In this document: one piece after another, positions 54,836 through 61,474 of the stretch | Layout: each line of letters opens with the position of its first letter | Position numbering within the stretch: the stretch's first letter is position 1 | Source: Phyllobacteriaceae bacterium | Lineage (GTDB): Bacteria > Pseudomonadota > Alphaproteobacteria > Rhizobiales > Rhizobiaceae | Direction of reading: 5' to 3' | DNA length: 64,000 nt | Assembly: GCA_024742765.1 (NCBI GenBank) | Contig: JANSXT010000005.1 | Coordinates: forward strand, 120,698 to 184,697 | Notes under the pieces: model-generated | Seen by the model: the letters and a program-made list of their open reading frames with translations, nothing else | What the model was told of the DNA's origin: nothing | Database searches by the model: none | Translations under genes and position numbers: made by a program

Positions 54836-55489
54836 TCATCCTTTGTCGGTGGTCGCGGCCTGTTGGGCCAGAAGGGTTTCCAGCGATCGGGTGGCGCGGC
54901 CGATGTGGGCGCGCATCAGCGATTCGGCGAGTTCTCCGTCGCGGGCGCGCATGGCGCGCAGGATCTGCCAGTGCTCGGTGAAGGCATCTTGGCGGCGCCC
55001 GGGTTGGTCGGCCGAGCGGGCGCGGTAGAGGCGCAGCAGATAGTAGAGTTCATCGCACAGGAGCGCCCTGATCCGGTCATTGCCGCAGCCCTCGGCGATG
55101 CGCACATGCAGGTCGAGATCGACGGCCTTGCCCGCTTGGCGCGCGGCGGAAAACGCATCGAGCATCTCGTCCAGTTCGGTGTCGGACATGGCCGAGGTCG
55201 CCAGCCGCACCGACATGCCTTCGACCGCTTCGCGAAGCTGGAAGATCTCGATCATGTCGGGCAGCGACAGCGATACGACGCGTGCCTTCAGATAGGGCTC
55301 CTTGATGACGAGCCCGCGTCCCTGCAATTGCTTGATTGCCTCGCGGATCGGCCCGCGCGATACTTTGAACCGCGCCGCCAGCGCGGCCTCGTTCAACTGA
55401 CCGCCAAGGGGAATTTCGCTCGACAGGAGAAGGGCAAAGACCTCGCGCACCACGCGATCGACCAGTGTGCGTTCTTCGCCATCCAGCAC
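54836..55489 (-). CDS. GntR-family (FCD) transcriptional regulator of the tct module
   Basis: A 217-residue FadR-subfamily protein: winged helix LNEAALAARFKVSRGPIREAIKQLQGRGLV, then an FCD domain with metal-binding candidates (DLHVRIAE and later His). The start is GTG at 55489 with AGGAGG upstream. A variant of the AGTGTTGACACT operator abuts that ribosome binding site, so it is probably autoregulated. Exact copies stand before the divergent aconitase operon and in the 50810-51155 spacer. The GT-N2-AC core fits FadR-type operators. Confidence 0.9.
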   Translation of the reverse strand: MLDGEERTLVDRVVREVFALLLSSEIPLGGQLNEAALAARFKVSRGPIREAIKQLQGRGLVIKEPYLKARVVSLSLPDMIEIFQLREAVEGMSVRLATSAMSDTELDEMLDAFSAARQAGKAVDLDLHVRIAEGCGNDRIRALLCDELYYLLRLYRARSADQPGRRQDAFTEHWQILRAMRARDGELAESLMRAHIGRATRSLETLLAQQAATTDKG

Positions 55490-55498
55490 CGCCCCCTC

Positions 55499-55510
55499 CT
55501 GTCAACACTT
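55499..55510. promoter_or_regulatory. Operator-like site (copy 4), upstream of gntR
   Basis: On the minus strand it reads AAGTGTTGACAG, sharing nine core bases with the exact copies. It touches the AGGAGG ribosome binding site of the GTG-started regulator gene, so occupancy would repress its own expression. Confidence 0.55.
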
Positions 55511-55580
55511 TGAGCATTTTTGTGAATTGATGCGCAAGGAATAACGGTATCGGCGCCGCGTATCAAGTCAAATTCGAAAA

Positions 55581-55613
55581 AGTGTTGACACTTTGACGGC
55601 ATCTTTCTAACCC
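55581..55613 (+). promoter_or_regulatory. Promoter plus operator (copy 5) of the aconitase-family operon
   Basis: AGTGTTGACACT (55581-55592) contains -35 TTGACA (55585-55590). A 17-bp spacer leads to a -10-like TAACCC (55608-55613), 31 bp before the first gene. Repressor binding would cover the -35. Confidence 0.62.
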
Positions 55614-55643
55614 TGCCGAGCGAGGAGGCGGCAGGACAGCGGC

Positions 55644-58364
55644 ATGACGGGAACCGTCGACATTCCTTTGGTGACAATCCCGCCTTTGGTGAAAATCCAG
55701 GCGGACGGTGCCGAGGCATGCGTCGGGGTCGGTCTGGAGGCGCTCGCCGGCGGCCGCGACCGGCCGCTGCCGCACTGTCTGCGCATTGTTCTGGAGAACC
55801 TCGCCCGCCAGGCCCTTGCCGGCAAGGCGACGATGGACGATGTGGCGAAGGTCGCCGCCTGGGCGCCGAATGCGACCGGCCTTTCCGTTCCGCTTGCGGT
55901 GTCGCGCGTCATCGTCCCGGACAGTTCCGGCCTGCCGGTGCTGATGGATCTGGCGGCGGCGCGCGATGTCGTGGCCGCAAGGGGTGGCGATCCGCGAACG
56001 GTAGAACCGAAGATCCCCGTCACGCTTGTGGTCGACCACTCGCTGATCGTCGACGTTGCCGGCCGGCCCGACGCGCAGGCGCAGAACATCGCGCATGAAT
56101 ACCGTCGCAACGGTGAGCGCTACAGTTTCTTCAAATGGGCCGAGCAGGCATTCGGAAGGCTGCGTGTCGTGCCGCCCGGCGCGGGGATCATCCATCAGGT
56201 GCATCTGGAGCGGTTGGCGCAGGTGGTCGAGTCGGTCGACCTGCCCGGCATTGGCCGGCTCTGCGGGCCGGAGTTCGTTCTGGGCTGCGACAGTCACACG
56301 CCGATGGTCAACGGCCTTGGGGTCCTGGGCTGGGGCGTCGGCGGCATCGATGGTGAGGCGGCGGCGCTCGGCCTGCCCTATGTCACGCGTGTGCCGCGTG
56401 TCGTCGGCTTGCGCCTGACCGGTCGCCTGCCGGCCGGCGCAACGACGACGGACCTTGTCCTGCGGGTCACCGAGCGCCTGCGCGAAGTGGGGGTTGTCGG
56501 CGATTTCGTCGAGGCGTTCGGTCCGAGCCTGCCCGAACTGACCGTTCCCGATCGCGCGACGATCGCCAACATGGCACCGGAATATGGCGCCACAGCCTGC
56601 TTCTTTCCGATCGATGATCAGACGCTCGCCTATCTGCGCCAATCCGGCCGGGATGCGGACCACGTCGCCCGGGTCGAAGCCTATGCGAAGGCAGTCGGCC
56701 TGTTCGCCAAGGTCGGCGATGCCGAACCGGCATTCTCCGATGTGGTCGAAATCGATCTCTCCACCATTGCCCCCAGCGTCGCCGGCCCGAAACGGCCCCA
56801 GGACCGGGTGCCTTTGACCGAGTTGAAGCAAGCGTTCACGACCGCGCTCACCGCGCCCGTTTCGGCGGGCGGGTTTGGCCTGACGCCTGATCGGGCGGAT
56901 GCGCAGGTGCCGGTTGACGGCATGGACCGGCCTGTCGGGCACGGCACGGTCGCCATTGCGGCGATCACCTCCTGCACCAACACGTCAAACCCGTCGGTCA
57001 TGATCGGCGCGGGGCTGTTGGCGCGCAACGCGGTGTCGAAGGGGCTGGCGGTGCCGGCTTGGGTGAAGACATCGCTCGCGCCGGGATCGCGGCTGGTCAC
57101 CGATTATCTCGCTGAGGCTGGTCTCCTTTCGCCGCTCGAGGCGCTCGGATTTCACGTGGTCGGTTATGGCTGCACAACCTGTTCCGGCAAGTCGGGGCCG
57201 ATCGACGCCGATCTGGCCACCGCGATTGCCGACAATGATCTGGTTGCGGCCGCGGTCCTGTCCGGCAATCGGAACTTCGAGGGCCGTATCCATAAGGCGG
57301 TGCGCGCAGCTTACCTTGCTTCTCCGCCTCTGGTCGTTGCTTTCGCGCTGGCCGGACGGGTCGACATCGATTTCGAAACCGAGCCGCTCGGCACGGACCA
57401 GGAAGGCCAACCGGTCTATTTGCGTGACATCTGGCCGGCATCGGCCGACGTCCAACGGCTTGTCGATGCGAGCCAAAAGCCCGATCGCTTCAAGGCCAGC
57501 TATGCCACCCTGTTTGATGGCGCAGAGCTCTGGCAGCGCCTCGATGCGCCCCAAGGCGCGCAATTTTCCTGGTACGAGACCTCGACCTATATCCGCCGGC
57601 CGCCATTCTTCGATCTGGCGACAGATCCGTTGCCGGACACGCTCAGCGGAGTGCGCGTCCTTGTTCATGCCGGCGACAGCCTGACCACTGATCATGTGAC
57701 GCCGAGCGGCGAAATCCTGCCCGACAGCCAGGCGGGGCAATATTTGATCGCACAGGGCGTCGAACCGGGCGCCTTCAACGCCGTTACGCAGCGGCGCGGC
57801 AACCATGACTTCATGGCGCGCATCACCTTCGCCAACCAGCGGATGAAGAACCGCCTCGTGCCCGAGCGCGAAGGGGGCTGGACGCGCAGGGAACCCGGCG
57901 GTCCGATCGAAACCGTCTACGATGCCGCCATTGCGTTTCGCGATGCGGACGTTCCGGTCATGGTGCTGGCCGGCCGGGACTATGGCATGGGCTCCAGCCG
58001 CGACTGGGCCGCCAAGGGTCCCAGACTTTTGGGTGTCCGCATGGTGCTGGCCATCAATTTCGAGCGCATCCACCGCGCCAATTTGATCGGGATGGGGATC
58101 GCGCCGGTCACGTTCGCCAACGGCGAGAACGCCGACAGCCTCGGCCTGACCGGTTTTGAGCGCTTCGATGTGACCGGACTGCACGCCGCGCTTGAGACCG
58201 GATCGCCCGTGTCGATCGTTGCCCACGGGCCGCAGGAAGACCGCAGCTTTGAAGGCCATCTCGATCTGGCCAGCGCCCATGAAGCGGACCTGCTTCGCGA
58301 TGGCGGGCTGTTCGCCACGCTGCTCGACGGGCTGACAAGCGAGGAGCAGCGTGATGCCGGATGA
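55644..58364 (+). CDS. Aconitase-superfamily hydratase (AcnA-type)
   Basis: A 906-residue single-chain aconitase. It keeps the [4Fe-4S] cysteines Cys444 (SCTNTS), Cys510 and Cys513 (GCTTCSGK), the VVDHSLIVD segment, and the swivel-domain GSSRDWAAKG active-site stretch. It differs from housekeeping AcnA in several conserved places, e.g. CDSHTPMVNG where AcnA has TDSHTTM. It is the first gene of a GntR-controlled operon with hydantoinase and amidase genes. It therefore probably hydrates a specialised substrate (maleate- or methylaconitate-like) rather than citrate. Ordinary aconitase is the alternative. Confidence 0.88.
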   Translation: MTGTVDIPLVTIPPLVKIQADGAEACVGVGLEALAGGRDRPLPHCLRIVLENLARQALAGKATMDDVAKVAAWAPNATGLSVPLAVSRVIVPDSSGLPVLMDLAAARDVVAARGGDPRTVEPKIPVTLVVDHSLIVDVAGRPDAQAQNIAHEYRRNGERYSFFKWAEQAFGRLRVVPPGAGIIHQVHLERLAQVVESVDLPGIGRLCGPEFVLGCDSHTPMVNGLGVLGWGVGGIDGEAAALGLPYVTRVPRVVGLRLTGRLPAGATTTDLVLRVTERLREVGVVGDFVEAFGPSLPELTVPDRATIANMAPEYGATACFFPIDDQTLAYLRQSGRDADHVARVEAYAKAVGLFAKVGDAEPAFSDVVEIDLSTIAPSVAGPKRPQDRVPLTELKQAFTTALTAPVSAGGFGLTPDRADAQVPVDGMDRPVGHGTVAIAAITSCTNTSNPSVMIGAGLLARNAVSKGLAVPAWVKTSLAPGSRLVTDYLAEAGLLSPLEALGFHVVGYGCTTCSGKSGPIDADLATAIADNDLVAAAVLSGNRNFEGRIHKAVRAAYLASPPLVVAFALAGRVDIDFETEPLGTDQEGQPVYLRDIWPASADVQRLVDASQKPDRFKASYATLFDGAELWQRLDAPQGAQFSWYETSTYIRRPPFFDLATDPLPDTLSGVRVLVHAGDSLTTDHVTPSGEILPDSQAGQYLIAQGVEPGAFNAVTQRRGNHDFMARITFANQRMKNRLVPEREGGWTRREPGGPIETVYDAAIAFRDADVPVMVLAGRDYGMGSSRDWAAKGPRLLGVRMVLAINFERIHRANLIGMGIAPVTFANGENADSLGLTGFERFDVTGLHAALETGSPVSIVAHGPQEDRSFEGHLDLASAHEADLLRDGGLFATLLDGLTSEEQRDAG

Positions 58365-58761
58365 TCTGAGCCAGGCCATCGCCACCGTCGAGACTTACCT
58401 GACCGCGATGGAAGCCCGGAACCTCGACGCGGCGCGCGCCTGCGTTGCAGCGGGCGATCTCGATCTGACCTTTCCGGGCGGGCGGCGGTTCACCCGCATC
58501 GATGAGATCGTCGCCAATTCGAGCGGCCGCTATGCGTCGATCGGCAAGACCATCAGCCGGCGGTCGGCTTGGCTCGAAGGCGATGGCACGCATGTGCTGT
58601 TCGCCGGCACCTTGCATGGCCGATGGCCCGACGGGACGCCGTTCGACGGCATCCGGTTCATCGATCTGTTCGAACTGAGGGACGGCCTGATCGTCCGGCA
58701 GGAGGTCTGGAACGATGCCGGCGAACGGCTTCTGACCCGCGACAAGGAGGAGACCCGGTGA
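58354..58761 (+). CDS. SnoaL-like (NTF2-fold) protein
   Basis: A 135-residue cone-shaped NTF2/SnoaL fold, recognised by an N-terminal helix pair (VETYLTAMEARNLDAARACV), a DLDLTFPGGRRFTRIDEI turn and the final beta-sheet (GIRFIDLFELRDGLIVRQEVW). ATG at 58354 is chosen over GTG at 58351. It overlaps the hydratase by 11 bp and the hydantoinase by one base, so it is co-translated. Family members are isomerases, dehydratases or ligand binders. The function here is unknown. Confidence 0.75.
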   Translation: MPDDLSQAIATVETYLTAMEARNLDAARACVAAGDLDLTFPGGRRFTRIDEIVANSSGRYASIGKTISRRSAWLEGDGTHVLFAGTLHGRWPDGTPFDGIRFIDLFELRDGLIVRQEVWNDAGERLLTRDKEETR

Positions 58762-60119
58762 TGGGCTATGATCTGGTGCTGGAAAACGGGGAGATCGTCT
58801 TTCCCGGTCAGACGATCCGCCGCGGCAGCGTCGCCGTCAGCGGCGGCAAGATCGCGGCCATTCTCGATCAGGGCGAAGCGTGCAGCGGCGCGCGGGTGAT
58901 CGACTGCACGGGCCGGTGGATCCTGCCCGGCGTCATCGATCCGCACACCCATATCGGTTTTGGCGATCAGGAAAATGACTGGGCGACCGAGACCGCGACC
59001 GCCGCGCTGGGCGGCGTCACCGGCCTGATGAGTTTCTGGCGGCACGACGATCTCGGCCAGTCGACCGGCCCGTGGATCGCAGCCGGCGAAGCGCGGGCAG
59101 TGACCGATTTCGGTCTGCATTTCGGTGTCACCTCGCGCCGCCATGTCGCCGAACTGCGGGAGTTGTCCAAGCGGTTCGGCGTCACCTCCATCAAGGTCTA
59201 TTTGATGTACAAGGGCGCGACCGGCGCTGCCAAGGGCTTCACGGAAGTCGACGATGCGCTGCTGTTTTCCGCGCTGCAGGCCGGCGCGAAGGTCAGGGGC
59301 GGCGTGGTCGGCGTGCATTGCGAGAACACGGAAGTCATCCCCGTCTTTCGTGATCCGCTGAAGGCGGCGGGCCGGGACGATCTCGGCGCCTGGGACGAGC
59401 AGTCGCCGGGCTTCCTTGAGACCGAGAACGTGTTCCGCGTCGCATTCTTCGGCGAGAAGGCCGGCTGCGACGTCAACATCGTGCATATGTCGGCTGTCGA
59501 AAGCCTCGATCTGGTGCGCCGCTTGCGCCACAAGGACCGGCCCAAGATCAATGTGGAGACCTGCATCCACTATCTGTCGCTGACGAGGGACAGCCCGCTT
59601 GGCCCGATCGGCAAGGTCAATCCGCCGCTCCGCCCGCAGGCCGATGTTGATGGGCTCTGGGAAGGCGTTCGCGCCGGCGACATCCAGACGATCGGCTCGG
59701 ACCATGTGCCGCGCAAAGTCTCCACCAAGGGCCCGGATATCTGGTCGGCATCAGCGGGCTTTCCCGGCATCGCGCAGGTGCTGCCGGTCCTGATCGAAGA
59801 GGGGTACTACAAGCGCCAGATCCCCATCGAACAGCTTGTGGCGACCATCTCGTGCAACGTGGCCGATCTTTATTCGCTCCCAGGAAAGGGCCGGATCGCG
59901 CCGGGCTATGACGCCGATTTGGCGATCGTCGATCCGGCGGGGACCACGAGCGTTGCCGCCAGCGCCTATCCCTCCTTTTCCGACTATTCGCCCTATGCCG
60001 GCACGACCTATCGCGGCGCGATCACGCACACAATTTTGCGCGGCACGGTGGTGGTCGACGATGGCCGGCTGTTGCCGGAGGCAGCAGCGCCGGGCCGCTA
60101 CATGCACCGCGCGCCCTGA
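58761..60119 (+). CDS. Dihydropyrimidinase/D-hydantoinase-family cyclic amidohydrolase
   Basis: A 452-residue amidohydrolase with the complete binuclear metal set: His62 and His64 (DPHTHIG), carboxylated Lys145 (SIKVYLMY), His186 (GVHCEN), His242 (NIVHMS) and Asp314 (IGSDHVPR). Such enzymes open cyclic amides: dihydropyrimidines, hydantoins, allantoin and cyclic imides such as succinimide or maleimide. AAGGAGG precedes the start, which overlaps the SnoaL stop by one base. A half-amide product would suit the amidase encoded next. Confidence 0.9.
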   Translation: MGYDLVLENGEIVFPGQTIRRGSVAVSGGKIAAILDQGEACSGARVIDCTGRWILPGVIDPHTHIGFGDQENDWATETATAALGGVTGLMSFWRHDDLGQSTGPWIAAGEARAVTDFGLHFGVTSRRHVAELRELSKRFGVTSIKVYLMYKGATGAAKGFTEVDDALLFSALQAGAKVRGGVVGVHCENTEVIPVFRDPLKAAGRDDLGAWDEQSPGFLETENVFRVAFFGEKAGCDVNIVHMSAVESLDLVRRLRHKDRPKINVETCIHYLSLTRDSPLGPIGKVNPPLRPQADVDGLWEGVRAGDIQTIGSDHVPRKVSTKGPDIWSASAGFPGIAQVLPVLIEEGYYKRQIPIEQLVATISCNVADLYSLPGKGRIAPGYDADLAIVDPAGTTSVAASAYPSFSDYSPYAGTTYRGAITHTILRGTVVVDDGRLLPEAAAPGRYMHRAP

Positions 60120-60133
60120 GGAAAGGAACAAAG

Positions 60134-60844
60134 ATGACCGAACGGATATGGGACAGGTTCCTGACCGATCACGACAAGCGGATCTACCAGCTTGCCGGCT
60201 ATGGCAAGCGCGGCGGCTTCGGCAAACGGCCGGCCCTGTTCATCATCGATGTGCAGTACAATTTCTGCGGCGACGCCCCCGGCGAAAGCCATGAGGAAGG
60301 CGTCAAAAAATACCGGACGCATTGCGGGCCCGCCGGCTGGGAAGCGGTGCCGCATATCGAGCGGTTGATGCACCTGGCGCGCAAGATCGACATCCCGATC
60401 TTCTACACCCAGAGCGAGCGCCGCCCCGACATGATCGACAGCGGCGTGCAGGTGGGAAAAAGCCATCGCGGGCATGAAAAGACGTCCCAGGAGGGCACGC
60501 ATGCCACCCAGACGGTTGCGCCCCTTGCGCCGCGTCCGCAGGACATTCTGATCGGCAAGCGCAAGCCGTCTGCCTTTTTCGGCACGCTGTTCATGAGCCA
60601 TCTGAACTATCTGGATGTCGATACGCTGATCATGACCGGCTGCACATCGTCGGGTTGTCTTAGGGCCACGACAGTCGACGCCTATTCGTTCAATTTCAAG
60701 GTGGTGATCCCCGAAGAGACGGCGTTCGACCGGTTCGAGGCCAGCCACGCGATTTCGCTGTTCGACCTCAACTGCAAATATGCCGATGTGATCCCGACGG
60801 ACGAGGTGGCCGCCTGTCTGGAAGGCTTGCCTGTGCGGGCATGA
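60134..60844 (+). CDS. Isochorismatase-family cysteine amidohydrolase
   Basis: A 236-residue cysteine hydrolase with triad Asp39 (FIIDVQ), Lys144 (KRKPSAF) and Cys175 (TSSGCLRAT) and the cis-peptide TGCTSS region. The SGCLRATTVDA motif is typical of N-carbamoylsarcosine amidase and maleamate amidohydrolase (NicF) relatives. It probably hydrolyses the carbamoyl or half-amide product of the upstream hydantoinase-type enzyme, releasing ammonia. GGAAAGGA lies upstream; it is the last gene of the operon. Confidence 0.88.
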   Translation: MTERIWDRFLTDHDKRIYQLAGYGKRGGFGKRPALFIIDVQYNFCGDAPGESHEEGVKKYRTHCGPAGWEAVPHIERLMHLARKIDIPIFYTQSERRPDMIDSGVQVGKSHRGHEKTSQEGTHATQTVAPLAPRPQDILIGKRKPSAFFGTLFMSHLNYLDVDTLIMTGCTSSGCLRATTVDAYSFNFKVVIPEETAFDRFEASHAISLFDLNCKYADVIPTDEVAACLEGLPVRA

Positions 60845-60946
60845 TGCTCCGGCTGTTTCGCTTGCCTGCGGAACAAGGGGTCTGGCCGCCTGATCTGCCT
60901 GACCAACGGCTCGCCGCGGTCGTTATTGCAAAGTCCGCGGACCGCA

Positions 60947-61474
60947 TCAGCGCGGGCCAAGCCACATTCTGGACAGCAAGCCGTCCTTCAAGACGAAGGC
61001 GTGATAGATCGCTGCCGCGACATGCAGGACGATCAGTCCGAGCAGGGCAAAGCTGGCGAACTTGTGAACCGTGTGCAGGCCGGAGCCGCGCAGACCGTCG
61101 GTCACCGGCAAACTCGTCGCGTTGAACGCGAAGGCAAAAAGGTCGAACCGGAGCGCCATGGTCAGGCCGGAGAGCACCATCAGGCCCACCAGCAGATAAA
61201 GCCCCACATGGACCGAGCGTGCCATGATGCCGAGAGCCGGCGTGCCGGAACTTGCGGGCGGTGGTGACGAGGTAATGCGGCGTACGATCAACCGGATCAC
61301 CAGCAACACCCCGATCACCGCGCCCGCAATCATGTGCCCGGCGAGCGCCTGCGACTTGTCCGGATGGCTCCAAGCAATGTTCGAGAACACGAAGCTGCCC
61401 ATGACGAGCGAGACAGCAATCATCACGGCCATGATCCAGTGCAACACCACAAGGGTCGGCGCATATCTCTTCAT
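60947..61474 (-). CDS. Cytochrome b561 family protein
   Basis: A 175-residue inner-membrane protein with four hydrophobic helices and heme-ligand candidates His12 (VVLHWIM), His47 (AGHMIAG) and C-terminal His residues (LHTVHKF, LIVLHVAAAIYH). Family members pass electrons between the quinone pool and a partner. ATG at 61474 overlaps the stop of the large iron-sulfur flavoprotein gene by 4 bp, so the two are probably an electron-transfer pair. The two proteins share the minus strand, convergent with the amidase gene. Confidence 0.88.
   Translation of the reverse strand: MKRYAPTLVVLHWIMAVMIAVSLVMGSFVFSNIAWSHPDKSQALAGHMIAGAVIGVLLVIRLIVRRITSSPPPASSGTPALGIMARSVHVGLYLLVGLMVLSGLTMALRFDLFAFAFNATSLPVTDGLRGSGLHTVHKFASFALLGLIVLHVAAAIYHAFVLKDGLLSRMWLGPR

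Noticed and set aside
60845..60946. Coding or regulatory content between the amidase and cytochrome b561 genes
   Set aside because: The 102-bp convergent spacer shows no strong hairpin with a U-run and no gene.
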